Below are positions 8,361 through 16,429 of a DNA stretch of 32,452 nucleotides, piece by piece. The first letter of the stretch is position 1. Each line of letters begins with the position of its first letter. Under the pieces are notes generated by a model. That model searched no databases. It was given only the letters and a program-made list of their open reading frames with translations, and was not told the origin of the DNA. Source of the stretch: a bacterium (GTDB taxonomy: Bacteria; ARS69); contig JALGZO010000673.1 of NCBI GenBank assembly GCA_025774865.1, positions 1 to 32,452 of the forward strand, in the 5' to 3' direction. The position numbers and the translations under genes are program-made.

Positions 8361-9010
8361 GAGACACCTCCTGGCTCATCCTCGTCCACCCGCAGCGCCT
8401 CCAGATCGTCGCGGATCGCGGCCTCGTGCTCCCTGAATTTCGTCATCGCCGCGTCCACCGCGTCGGCGACGGCGCGGCTGGAAACCGTTGCTCCGGTGAT
8501 CGCGTCGATGGCGCCGCCGTCCTTCTTCACTTTGAACATGGTGTCACCGGCGAGCCCCGCGAACTGCTCCGTGAACGCCTCCTCCCGCACCCGCGTGCCC
8601 ACGCCGGGTGTCTCGCTCATCGTCGTCACGCCGACGCCGGTGACTCCCATCGACGCGAGGTCGACGCCGACCATGACCCCGACGTCGCCGCCGAATCCCT
8701 GGCCCGCGCCTTCCAGCGCGACCGCGGCCGGGCGCCCGTCCTGCTTCAGCACGAAGAACAGGAGTGGACTCCTTTCGCCGATCTCGACGAGGTGCTTCTC
8801 CGCGAGGAGCTCCTCTTCGAGACCGAGACGATCCTCGGGACCGATCTCCCGACCCATCGCTTGATAGATGTCCACCACGGCGGGGATCTTCTTGAACTTG
8901 AGCACGTTGTTCGCGGCGAGCTCGTACGTCGCCTCGTGAAGCGCGCCGAGGGACAGCCCGCTTCCGAGCGTGATCAGGCCGAGCACGAGGAGCATGCGCG
9001 TGGAAGTCAC
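8357..9010 (-). CDS. rnfG: Rnf complex FMN-binding subunit RnfG
   Basis: A 217-residue protein with one N-terminal hydrophobic anchor (MLLVLGLITLGSGLSLGAL) and a soluble FMN-binding domain. The motif ITGATVSS at 171-178 is the flavinylation signature (S/T)GAT, with Thr175 the likely covalent FMN site; SETPGVGTR at 132-140 is the usual ETPGLG element. The domain faces the periplasm in known Rnf. The GTG at 9010 overlaps the rnfD stop (GTGA) and is preferred over the in-frame ATG at 8995. The C-terminal tail is acidic. Confidence 0.93.
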   Translation of the reverse strand: MTSTRMLLVLGLITLGSGLSLGALHEATYELAANNVLKFKKIPAVVDIYQAMGREIGPEDRLGLEEELLAEKHLVEIGERSPLLFFVLKQDGRPAAVALEGAGQGFGGDVGVMVGVDLASMGVTGVGVTTMSETPGVGTRVREEAFTEQFAGLAGDTMFKVKKDGGAIDAITGATVSSRAVADAVDAAMTKFREHEAAIRDDLEALRVDEDEPGGVS

Positions 9011-9969
9011 GGGGTCACCGCCTCCTGCCGCCGGATCCGGAACCGATCGAGCAACGGGGTCAGGATGTTCATCAGGATCACCGCAAACGGTACGGCGTCG
9101 GCCCAGACCCCGAAGCCTCGAATCAGGACGATCAGGAACCCGAGTCCGAAACCGTAGAGCCACATCGCGCGACGGTTCGCCGGCGAGCACGTGGGATCGG
9201 TGGCGAGGAAGAACGCCGCGAGGAACACGTGGCCCTTCAAGAACTGGTCGCCGAAGCTCCCCTCCAGGCGCCCGGCGAAGAGGAGCGCGAAGACCGCGAC
9301 GCCGCCGAGAACCCCCAGGGAGATCTGCGGTCGGATAACTCCCCGCGCCCAGAGGAAGAGACCGCCGAACGCGGTGAGCAGGACCGAAGTGGATGTGGCC
9401 GACGCGACGCTTGCCATCCCGACCGGGTAGATCCAATGAGGCCACGACAGAACGAGGACCAACCAGCCGATGACGGCGGGGTGCATCGGGTAGCTCCCGA
9501 TGCCGCCGAAGAGCTGCTTGCCGAGGAACACCGCGACCACGACTCCGATCAGGAGCACCCAAACCGGAACCGTCGGCGGTAAGAGGAGCGCCAGCAGAAC
9601 TCCCATGAGAGCCGCGTGGCCGTCGAGCGCCCGATAGGGCTGGCGCATCGCGATCTGCGAGAGGTACTCGACCAGAACCGCGAAACCCGAAGCCAGCGCG
9701 ACCGTCCCGAGAATCCCGAGCAGCCAGAGCGGACCGGTGTCGATTCCCATCTCGACCGCCAGCATCTTCACGATCGGGCCGAGCGAGCCGACTCCGGCGT
9801 CGGCCGGATCGAGAACGGCGGCTTTCGGCCCGAACGCGTGTCCGATGGCCCCGAAGAGCGCGGTCGGCATCAGCGCCAGCACCGTCAGGTGGTGAGCGCG
9901 CGTGAGACCGCGACGCGCTCGTACATGCGGAGCGGCTCCGACGGTGTAGTGAGTGGAGGGATCGGGCAC
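9007..9969 (-). CDS. rnfD: Rnf complex membrane flavoprotein subunit RnfD
   Basis: A 320-residue membrane protein of the RnfD/NqrB family. The family stretch GKQLFGGIGSYPMHPAVIGW (150-169) is clear, and the N-terminal SPH-like element is visible as STHYTVGAAPHVRARR. The covalent flavin motif, usually SGAT, appears as ASAT at 189-192, so Thr192 is the likely FMN attachment residue, with serine in place of glycine. The start at 9969 lies 4 bases after the rnfC stop. It carries the middle membrane part of the electron path. Confidence 0.93.
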   Translation of the reverse strand: MPDPSTHYTVGAAPHVRARRGLTRAHHLTVLALMPTALFGAIGHAFGPKAAVLDPADAGVGSLGPIVKMLAVEMGIDTGPLWLLGILGTVALASGFAVLVEYLSQIAMRQPYRALDGHAALMGVLLALLLPPTVPVWVLLIGVVVAVFLGKQLFGGIGSYPMHPAVIGWLVLVLSWPHWIYPVGMASVASATSTSVLLTAFGGLFLWARGVIRPQISLGVLGGVAVFALLFAGRLEGSFGDQFLKGHVFLAAFFLATDPTCSPANRRAMWLYGFGLGFLIVLIRGFGVWADAVPFAVILMNILTPLLDRFRIRRQEAVTP

Positions 9970-9973
9970 GGCG

Positions 9974-11344
9974 TCAGTCCTTGGTCACGGTGGCGACGGG
10001 AACGGCGATCGGGTCCGGCTCGCGCGGAGCCGGGGTGGGACCGGCGGTGTCGTCGGCGACGATCGCGGCCGTCGCGGCGATCTCGCGCTTGGCGAGTCGG
10101 ATGTGTTGGAGGATCGGACGCCGGGCCGGACAGACGGTGGCGCAGAGTCCGCATTCGATGCAGTCGTCCAGGCCGTAGTCAGGCGTCCGGTCGAAGAGAC
10201 TGAACTCCGCGAAGCGCGTCAGCTGGTGAGCCGGAAGTTTCTCCGGACACACGTCGAGGCACCACCCGCAGTTCACGCAGGGCTCATCGCTCCAGTCGCG
10301 GAACGTGCCCTTCTTGATCAGCATGAGCGCGTCGACGGTGGCGTCGACGGCCGCATCGAGCGAGTACTGCGCGAGCCCCCGGAATAGCCCCCCGGTCACG
10401 ATCTTGTCGCCGGGCTCGGGCTCGACACCGGCCGCGGCAAACACGTCGCCGAGGCGCGTGCCCATGGAAACGCGGAAGTTGCCGATCGACGCGCCGGAAG
10501 AGTCGAGGATCGTCACGACCCGGCTCGAGGGAACCCGACCGAGCTCGACGGCACCGAGGGCCGCGAGGGCGCGGGCGAGCGGGATGACGGCCGGCCGCGC
10601 GCCCTTCACGCGGACGCGGCGCGCGACCGCCTCCGGGAGCGTCGCCGGATACTCGGCGGCGAGGGGCAGGATCTCGATCCCCGCGCCAGCGGCCGCCATA
10701 CGGATCGCCGCCGCCCGCGCTTCGAGGACGGCGAGGACCGGCCGGTCGGCGCCAGCGAGGCGCGCCACCAGGAGGGTCGCGCGGGCGGCCGCGCTCGGAT
10801 CGTCCAGCAGAAGACTGAGCGCCGCCGTGATCCCGGGCTCGGGGTCGGCGGCCAGGACGACGACGGTATCGGCCGCCTCCGGCAGCTCGAGCTGAACGCC
10901 GGCCTTCCGCAAACGAACCCGAAGATCGTCGACCGAGGCGCAGCTCGGGTCGAGCGGCGCGAACGCTGTGTCGCCGTTGCCGGCGGGCTCGAGGAGGACC
11001 GCGAGCCCGGGCTTTCCGCCCCGGACGTCGGGCGCCTGTTTCACGCCGGCGATCCTGCCCGCCGTGGGGCTCGGGACGATGGGGAGGTCGCCCACGGTGC
11101 CGAGAGGCTGCCCGGCGGCGACCTCCTGGTCCGCCGTCACCGATGGCGACAGCCGCGGTCCGCTCACGTCGGAGCGTCCCAGAAAGATGGCGAGGGTGTC
11201 GGGAGCGGGAAGCTCGGTGAGCGGGGCTGGCTCCACCGCCAGTGGGTACCGCGCTTCCGGCACGGCGAGGAGCCGCCGGAGCAGGCGAAAAAGTCCGAGC
11301 CTGGGGCGCCCCGTCGCTCCAGGGGCATGCGCCGCCGTTGTCAA
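9974..11344 (-). CDS. rnfC: Divergent RnfC-like subunit lacking the FMN/NADH signature
   Basis: A 456-residue protein. The C-terminal part has the SLBB-like segment and two [4Fe-4S] motifs of RnfC, CVNCGWCLDVCP and CIECGLCATVCP. The N-terminal barrel is also recognisable (SVTADQEVAAGQPLG, PSPTAGRIAGV). The glycine-rich GLGGAGFPT flavin/NADH loop is absent: the frame reads LRKAGVQLELPEAADTVVVL directly into ADPEPGIT, which corresponds to AECEPYIT. The usual GGVHPPE start and GGLPxxVGVVVxN segment are also missing. The reading frame is intact. I chose the TTG at 11344 because GAGGGGAG lies seven bases upstream; a TTG at 11377 would add 11 residues without a good ribosome site. It is the first gene of the Rnf-Hmc operon. 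It may act as a cluster-relay or docking subunit rather than as the NADH site. Confidence 0.85.
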   Translation of the reverse strand: MTTAAHAPGATGRPRLGLFRLLRRLLAVPEARYPLAVEPAPLTELPAPDTLAIFLGRSDVSGPRLSPSVTADQEVAAGQPLGTVGDLPIVPSPTAGRIAGVKQAPDVRGGKPGLAVLLEPAGNGDTAFAPLDPSCASVDDLRVRLRKAGVQLELPEAADTVVVLAADPEPGITAALSLLLDDPSAAARATLLVARLAGADRPVLAVLEARAAAIRMAAAGAGIEILPLAAEYPATLPEAVARRVRVKGARPAVIPLARALAALGAVELGRVPSSRVVTILDSSGASIGNFRVSMGTRLGDVFAAAGVEPEPGDKIVTGGLFRGLAQYSLDAAVDATVDALMLIKKGTFRDWSDEPCVNCGWCLDVCPEKLPAHQLTRFAEFSLFDRTPDYGLDDCIECGLCATVCPARRPILQHIRLAKREIAATAAIVADDTAGPTPAPREPDPIAVPVATVTKD

Positions 11345-11351
11345 ACGCTCG

Positions 11352-11359
11352 CTCCCCTC
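11352..11359 (-). promoter_or_regulatory. Ribosome binding site deciding the rnfC start
   Basis: On the minus strand this reads GAGGGGAG, seven bases before the TTG at 11344. No comparable site precedes the upstream TTG at 11377, so the shorter protein beginning with TTAAHAPG is favoured. Confidence 0.6.
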
Positions 11360-11425
11360 GCGGACCCGAACGGGCAAAACAAGGAGCCCCAGCCAGCCTG
11401 CGGGCAGATCCCGGATATCCCGCCA

Positions 11426-11443
11426 GCTCTGGATTACCAGAGC
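11426..11443. promoter_or_regulatory. 7-bp inverted repeat between the divergent rnf and ior operons
   Basis: GCTCTGG-ATTA-CCAGAGC is a perfect 7-bp inverted repeat with a 4-base centre. It is followed at 11444-11465 by an AT-rich stretch (AAGAATTCCTATATTCTAATTG) that stands out against the GC-rich surroundings and holds -10-like sequences on both strands (TATATT at 11453-11458 on plus). No good -35 was found at the right distance. The position between two divergent ferredoxin-linked operons suggests a regulator site; the protein that binds is unknown. Confidence 0.45.
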
Positions 11444-11526
11444 AAGAATTCCTATATTCTAATTGTCGGGGATTCGTCCGACCGTCAAGGGTCAGCGGAC
11501 GGCGACCGGCGACCATCGGGAGCATC

Positions 11527-11532
11527 GGGGGA
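11527..11532 (+). promoter_or_regulatory. Ribosome binding site deciding the iorA start
   Basis: GGGGGA lies five bases before the TTG at 11538. The ATG at 11550 has no such site at normal spacing. IorA proteins commonly begin MKKLLxGNEA, matching LKQLMSGNEA from the TTG. Confidence 0.55.
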
Positions 11533-11537
11533 CCTCG

Positions 11538-13322
11538 TTGAAGCAGCTCATGTCGGGGAACGAGGCGGTCGCTCGGGGCGCCTGGGAAGCAGGGACCCAC
11601 TACGCGACGGGCTACCCGGGCACCCCGAGCACCGAGATCATCGAGACTCTCTCCGGGTATCCCGGCGTCACCGCGGAGTGGTCGACGAACGAGAAGGTGG
11701 CCTTCGACGTCGCCACGGGCGTCTCACTCGCGGGCAAACGGGCTCTCGTGACCATGAAGCACGTCGGCCTCAACGTGGCGGCCGACTCCTTCATGGTTCT
11801 CCCCTACTCCGGCTGCATTGGCGGGTTCGTCGTCGTCTCCGCGGACGATCCGGGGATGCACTCGTCCCAGAACGAGCAAGACAACCGCTACTTCGCGAAG
11901 TTCGGCAAGGTCCCTCTTCTCGAGCCGGTCGATCCCCAGGAAGCCAAGGACTTCGTCCGCATCGCGTTCGACATCTCCGAGCGGTTTGAAACCCCGGTGC
12001 TTCTCCGCACCACGACGCGCATCTCGCACACGAAAGGCGTGGTGACGCTCGGGGAGCCCGTGACTCCTTCCCCGAAGAGCTACGAGACCGACATCCCCCG
12101 CTTCCTCGTTCCTCCTTTCGCGCGCCGGCTCCGACCCTTGGTCGAGGAGCGGCTCGAGCGTCTGCAGGAGTTCAGCGAGAGCTTCGAATACAACCGCGTG
12201 GAGGAAGGGGATCCCGGCGTCGGCGTGATCACGAGCGGCGTGGCCTACCAGTACGCCCGCGAGGTTCTACCGCACGCCACCTACTTGCGGCTCGGGATGT
12301 CGTTCCCGTTCCCCGTCGCGATGGTGCGTCGCTTCTGCGAACGTTTCGATCAGGTGCTCGTCATCGAGGAAGGAGAGCCGTTTCTCGAGGAGTCTCTTCG
12401 CGTCAACGGAATCGACAACGTCGTGGGTAAGCAGAAGATTCCGCTCACGGGCGAGCTGAACCCCGAGATCCTGGCGCACGCGATCCACGGGACACCGCCC
12501 CCGAAGTCCTACGCCGACGAGATGCCGATTCCGCCCCGGCCACCGCTGTTCTGCCTCGGCTGCCCCCACCGGGGCGTGTTCTACGCGCTGAAGAAGAGGA
12601 TGAAGGCCGGCGTGGTCGCTCTGGGCGACATCGGTTGCTATACGCTCGGAGGGCTTCCACCGTACTCGTCGATGCAGACCTCACTCTGCATGGGAGCGAG
12701 CGTCGGGAACGCGCTCGGCTTCGCCCAGGCGACGGGAGACAACGGCGATCGCAAAGCCGTGGGCATCATCGGCGACGGCACATTCCTGCACGGCGGGATT
12801 CCAGGATTGATCGACATGGTCTACAAGAAGAGCCTGGCGACTCTCGTCATTTGCGACAACTCGACGACGGCCATGACCGGCCAGCAGCAGAATCCCGCGA
12901 GCGGCAAGACGATCGCGGGGGAGGCTGCGCCGCGCGTCGATCTCGTGCGGCTCATCGAGTCCATCGGAGTGGATTTCGTCCGCGTGATCGACCCGTACGA
13001 CATCCAGGATCTGCGTAAGACCTTGAGTGCGGCGATCCGGCACCCCGGTCCATCGGTCGTGATCGCGCGGCACGCCTGCCTGATGATCCGTGAGGAACGG
13101 GAAAAGGTGCGGGAACCGATCCGGTTCGACCCCGAGCCCTGCAATTTCTGCAAGGCTTGCTACGAGTTCGGGTGTCCCGCGATCGATTGGAGCGACGAGT
13201 CGGGTCCGATCATCGACGAGCTGCAGTGCATGGGGTGCGAGATGTGCGCCACGTTCTGCGGACCGGGGGCCCTGCAGCCGGCGGAAGCGGTCGGTCTGGC
13301 GCTGGGGGACGGGGCGTCATGA
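11538..13322 (+). CDS. iorA: Indolepyruvate ferredoxin oxidoreductase, alpha subunit
   Basis: A 594-residue thiamine-diphosphate enzyme that oxidatively decarboxylates aryl-2-oxoacids from aromatic amino acids to aryl-acyl-CoA while reducing ferredoxin. Visible features: the N-terminal pyrimidine-binding domain (GNEAVARGAWEAG, GYPGTPST), the C-terminal thiamine-binding domain (GDIGCYTLGGLPPY, then GDGTFLHGGIPGL and CDNSTTAMTGQQ), and a ferredoxin tail with CNFCKACYEFGCP and CMGCEMCATFC for two [4Fe-4S] clusters. The second cluster motif is slightly unusual in lacking proline after its last cysteine (CGPGAL). The TTG at 11538 is chosen by ribosome site and family N-terminus. It overlaps iorB by ATGA and is divergent from rnfC, whose complex can reoxidise the ferredoxin. 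Confidence 0.95.
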   Translation: MKQLMSGNEAVARGAWEAGTHYATGYPGTPSTEIIETLSGYPGVTAEWSTNEKVAFDVATGVSLAGKRALVTMKHVGLNVAADSFMVLPYSGCIGGFVVVSADDPGMHSSQNEQDNRYFAKFGKVPLLEPVDPQEAKDFVRIAFDISERFETPVLLRTTTRISHTKGVVTLGEPVTPSPKSYETDIPRFLVPPFARRLRPLVEERLERLQEFSESFEYNRVEEGDPGVGVITSGVAYQYAREVLPHATYLRLGMSFPFPVAMVRRFCERFDQVLVIEEGEPFLEESLRVNGIDNVVGKQKIPLTGELNPEILAHAIHGTPPPKSYADEMPIPPRPPLFCLGCPHRGVFYALKKRMKAGVVALGDIGCYTLGGLPPYSSMQTSLCMGASVGNALGFAQATGDNGDRKAVGIIGDGTFLHGGIPGLIDMVYKKSLATLVICDNSTTAMTGQQQNPASGKTIAGEAAPRVDLVRLIESIGVDFVRVIDPYDIQDLRKTLSAAIRHPGPSVVIARHACLMIREEREKVREPIRFDPEPCNFCKACYEFGCPAIDWSDESGPIIDELQCMGCEMCATFCGPGALQPAEAVGLALGDGAS

Positions 13323-13876
13323 CGGAGGGGATCACGAACGTTCTGATGGCGGGAGTGGGAGGGCAGGGCGTCCTCGTCGCGGGCGAGACGCTGGCGCTCG
13401 CCGCTCTGGCGGATGGGCTCGAGGCCAAGCAGTCCGAGGTTCACGGGGTAGCGCAGCGCGGGGGAAGCGTCGTCAGTCATGTCCGGTTCGGGCCGAGAGT
13501 CCACTCGCCGCTCATTCGATGCGGCGAGGCCAGCGTGCTGTACGCCGCCGAACGCCTCGAAGCGCTTCGTTACGCGCACCACCTGAAGCCGGGTGGCAAC
13601 ATCGTCATGGATGATCGCGCGATCCAACCCATCCGGATGCCGGATGCGCCCGACACCCAGTATCCGGAAGAGGTTCCGGAGTTTCTCCGCAGCAAGCGGT
13701 ACGAGGTTCTCGTGCTCGAAGCCGTTCGCGAGGCGGAGACCCTGGGCGACAAGCGCTGCGCCAACGTGCTGCTGCTCGGGGCGCTCGCGACCCGGCTCCA
13801 GATCGGCGACGAGGCGTGGAATCTCGCCCTCCGAGAGCGGCTTCCCGCGAAGGTCCTGGAGCCGGTTCCCTCCTGA
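13319..13876 (+). CDS. iorB: Indolepyruvate ferredoxin oxidoreductase, beta subunit
   Basis: A 185-residue protein of the pyruvate/ketoisovalerate oxidoreductase gamma family, which forms the beta subunit of IorAB. The GVGGQGVLVAGETLA motif at the N-terminus and the EVHGVAQRGGSVVSHVRFG segment are typical. The ATG overlaps the iorA stop (ATGA). Normal length. It completes the heterodimer and contains no iron-sulfur motif of its own. Confidence 0.94.
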   Translation: MTEGITNVLMAGVGGQGVLVAGETLALAALADGLEAKQSEVHGVAQRGGSVVSHVRFGPRVHSPLIRCGEASVLYAAERLEALRYAHHLKPGGNIVMDDRAIQPIRMPDAPDTQYPEEVPEFLRSKRYEVLVLEAVREAETLGDKRCANVLLLGALATRLQIGDEAWNLALRERLPAKVLEPVPS

Positions 13877-13950
13877 GCTGCGGCCGCTCCTCCCGCTCGC
13901 CCGCGCTCCGTGCGATATTCCCGGAACCGCAAACCACGGAGAGACCGTCG

Positions 13951-14853
13951 ATGAAAACCCGGCTCCTCGTCTCGGTACTGATCGTCTCGGGAGTACTCCA
14001 GGCCCGACTGACCGCCGCCCAGATCATCGTCATCGGCGAGGATCGTCGCGCGTCCGCGTCCGCCTTCGTGTCATCCGGGAAGGACTTCGATCAGGAGCAG
14101 CACTCGGAGGTCGCCCCGGACGCGGGACCGTTCGACGTGTCCCTGTTCGCCGACGCCGCGATCACGGACGCCAATGCGAGCGCAAGCGCCAGCCAGATCT
14201 CGGTGATCGCCACGAGCTTCCTCCGCGCCGAAGGAACCGCCACCGGAGTCGCGGAGGTCTTCGTGGAGGACGCGACGGCTTACGGGGCTTCCCAGTCCAA
14301 CGTCGCGATCCGATTCGTGCTGGCACAGCCGGCCGCCTTCTCCCTCGTGGGTTTCATCGAGGGTGAAGCCAACGCGACGATGACCGTACAGCTGTCGCGG
14401 CCGTTCGAGACCGTCGCGTGGTACAGCGCGACCGACGAGCGAATCGACCTGAACCAGGACGGTGCTCTGGAGGCGGACACCTACGATCTCAACGTCACCT
14501 GCTCGGCGGTCGCGGCGGTGTTCTCACCCGGCGCCGCCCAGCAGGGAACCGGCCGCTACGATGTCCTCATGGCCCTCGGCCAGAGCACGGATGCCCCGGT
14601 TCTCGCGGCCCCGTCCGTCCGGGCGTTTCCGAATCCGTTCCGCGAAAGCACCCGTTTGACGATTCCCGACGGCACGCGTGAAGTCCGGATCGTGGACGCG
14701 CGGGGCCGACTCGTGCGCACGCTCTCCGCTTCGTCCACCGTGCTCTTCGACGGTCGAGACGCCGGGGGGCGTCCGCTCGCAAGCGGCGTGTACTGGGTCA
14801 CGCTGATCGGGGCGGAGGATCCGCAGGCGGTCAAGCTGGTTCGCCTGCGGTAG
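13951..14853 (+). CDS. Secreted protein with FlgD-like C-terminal sorting domain
   Basis: A 300-residue protein of unknown function. Residues 1-27 are a Sec signal peptide (MKTRLLVSVLIVSG... ending near TAAQ). The middle is beta-rich, with many alanine/serine residues and no recognised catalytic motif; NQDGALEADTYD resembles a calcium-type loop. The last 80 residues (FPNPFRESTRLTI, VRIVDARGRLVRTL, FDGRDAGGRPLASGVYWV) are the FlgD-like/T9SS type A sorting domain typical of Bacteroidetes and related FCB lineages. The ATG at 13951 has GGAGAG upstream. Its stop codon directly abuts the stop of the convergent protease gene. It probably starts its own transcript, 74 bases after iorB. Confidence 0.75.
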   Translation: MKTRLLVSVLIVSGVLQARLTAAQIIVIGEDRRASASAFVSSGKDFDQEQHSEVAPDAGPFDVSLFADAAITDANASASASQISVIATSFLRAEGTATGVAEVFVEDATAYGASQSNVAIRFVLAQPAAFSLVGFIEGEANATMTVQLSRPFETVAWYSATDERIDLNQDGALEADTYDLNVTCSAVAAVFSPGAAQQGTGRYDVLMALGQSTDAPVLAAPSVRAFPNPFRESTRLTIPDGTREVRIVDARGRLVRTLSASSTVLFDGRDAGGRPLASGVYWVTLIGAEDPQAVKLVRLR

Positions 14854-16074
14854 TCACCGGCGACGCTTCGCCGAGCTCCGCCTCCTCCTCTTCGCCGCGG
14901 CCTTTCGGGTGCTCTTGCGCGCGGTCTTCTTCTTCGCCGCTTTCTTCGTTCCCTTGGCTCCCTTGCGGGCAGCTTTCTTCTTCGCCGCTTTCTTCGGTGT
15001 GCGCTTGCGCGCAGCTTTCTTCTTCGCAGCCCTCGTCCTGCTTCTCGGCGCGGCCTGCTCGGCTCCGGTGGGGTGGTCGCCCGGTGAAAGGAGCTCGATG
15101 TCGAGCGCCTGGGTCACGAAGTGGATCGGGTTGATGATCGTGGTCCCGGGTTGTTCCTCGGTGCCCTGCGAGCCGCCGAAGAGCAAGCCGATGCACGCTC
15201 CGTCGGAGTCGTAGACGAGCGATCCCGAGTCGCCGCCGCTCGAGAACTCCTCCTCGCTCGGGGCCTGCGACACGATGATCTGGTCCACGAACGTAGCCTT
15301 CTGGAACAGGCTGTACTTGACCTGGACGGTGCCGAAGAGAGCCTGCACGAAGCCCTGCGTGTGCTCGGTAGTGCGGCCGGTCTTCTGGACGAACTCACCG
15401 AGGTCGCTCTCGTCAAGGCGACGGGGGGCCACCGGAAGCCCGGGGCCGACATCCACCGTATTCCAGAGAACGTCGCCCGGGTCGGGCGTCGCGATCGCGC
15501 AGTCCACCCGGTTCTCCGCGCCCGGCGCGAAGTCGATCGGGGCGAAACGCGTGAGCCGGGCAATCCGGTCCCGCGGATCCTGGCCGCCGTCGGCGGGGCC
15601 CGGTTGAAGGACCGGGTCGCCGATCGTGGCGTCGTTGGACTCCGCGAGCACGTGATTGTTCGAGAGGATGACCACATCGCCGGTCACCCGGTCGCGGACG
15701 AGACCGCCGAGCGTCCCCGCCGTGATGTTCACGTGCCCCACGCTGATGCCGCTCCGGGCGGGGCGTTCGCGCTGCGTGTACTCCAGCGCGTTGAAGCGGG
15801 CCGCCTGCACGTCCGTGATGAACTCGAGCACTCCGCCCTGGGCACGATCGTCGGGGACGCTGAGCGTCCGCGGAATGCGGTTCGAGAGCGGAAGCCGGCG
15901 GAGCGAGAGCTTCTCGTTCACGTAGACCACGATCGCGAGGTCTTTGAGGTTCTTGCCGGCGGTGCGCTTGCGGCCGATTGCAAAGCCGTTGATGCAGTCG
16001 CAGTGAAGAAGCTGCAGGAACTGGTTGACGCCTCGGACGAGGCGCTTGTGGTCGCGGAACGATGCCCGTGCCAT
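14854..16074 (-). CDS. Trypsin-like serine protease with histone-H1-like basic tail
   Basis: A 406-residue protein. Residues 110-325 form a chymotrypsin-type fold with a likely triad His141 (LSNNHVLA), Asp191 (VDCAIA) and Ser283 (SGGDSGSL). Residues about 22-90 form a separate N-terminal domain ([29 protein letters not shown]). Residues 346-406 are a Lys/Arg/Ala tail with repeated AAKKKAARK units, like bacterial histone-H1-type tails. No signal peptide is present, so it is probably cytoplasmic and may bind nucleic acid. The ATG at 16074 has AGGAGG six bases upstream. It follows the small protein at 16124-16339, probably in one operon. Substrate unknown. Confidence 0.85.
   Translation of the reverse strand: MARASFRDHKRLVRGVNQFLQLLHCDCINGFAIGRKRTAGKNLKDLAIVVYVNEKLSLRRLPLSNRIPRTLSVPDDRAQGGVLEFITDVQAARFNALEYTQRERPARSGISVGHVNITAGTLGGLVRDRVTGDVVILSNNHVLAESNDATIGDPVLQPGPADGGQDPRDRIARLTRFAPIDFAPGAENRVDCAIATPDPGDVLWNTVDVGPGLPVAPRRLDESDLGEFVQKTGRTTEHTQGFVQALFGTVQVKYSLFQKATFVDQIIVSQAPSEEEFSSGGDSGSLVYDSDGACIGLLFGGSQGTEEQPGTTIINPIHFVTQALDIELLSPGDHPTGAEQAAPRSRTRAAKKKAARKRTPKKAAKKKAARKGAKGTKKAAKKKTARKSTRKAAAKRRRRSSAKRRR
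14857..15039 (-). repeat. Low-complexity coding repeat, Lys/Arg/Ala tail of the protease
   Basis: DNA encoding residues 346-406 is built of near-repeats of a TTCTTCGCCGCTTTCTTC-like unit on the plus strand, reading AAKKKAARK on the coding strand. Such tails vary in length by slippage. Confidence 0.7.
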
Positions 16075-16123
16075 CACTTCCCTCCTATCCCATCCACCCG
16101 CGGCACGGCCGAACCCGCCGGGT

Positions 16124-16339
16124 TCAGCGCGCCCGGAACTCTGACGTCAGCTGGACTTCCACCGGGAAGCCCTCGATCTCCTCGGGCAGGTCGCTCGGAC
16201 GCTGCCCGCTCCTGGTGTAGACCACGATGCAAAATCCTTCCGGATCCTGCGAGGACCGGCCGATCGCGACTCCGATCACGGACTCGATCTCCATCAGGCG
16301 CGCCCGATGGCGATCGAGTGCATCCTTGATCACGGACAT
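16124..16339 (-). CDS. Small protein resembling the N-terminal domain of the adjacent protease
   Basis: A 71-residue protein from the ATG at 16339 ([27 protein letters not shown]). The pattern V-I-G-V-A-I-G-R followed by [18 protein letters not shown] parallels [21 protein letters not shown] in the N-terminal domain of the protease encoded 49 bases downstream. This suggests a free-standing copy of that domain. In-frame alternatives start at 16384 (ATG) or 16408 (TTG) and add a cysteine-containing N-terminus (CRCSMC); none of the three has a strong ribosome site, so the start is uncertain. A role as partner, inhibitor or chaperone of the protease is inference. Confidence 0.6.
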   Translation of the reverse strand: MSVIKDALDRHRARLMEIESVIGVAIGRSSQDPEGFCIVVYTRSGQRPSDLPEEIEGFPVEVQLTSEFRAR

Positions 16340-16429
16340 GTCGGGCTCACGAACATGGTTCTTCCCAAAGAATTCCGCACACATCGAACATCGGCAAGGA
16401 TCTGCCAAGGATCAAGGCAAATCAGCCAC

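Noticed and set aside
11411-11420. Shared CCGGATATC words at 11411, 19252 and near 28967 as a common regulator site.
   Set aside because: One copy is inside hdrB coding sequence and flanking bases do not match; likely chance.
11463-11537. Upstream extension of iorA to 11463.
   Set aside because: The added 25 residues (MSGIRPTVKGQ...) do not resemble IorA N-termini, and a ribosome site precedes the TTG at 11538.
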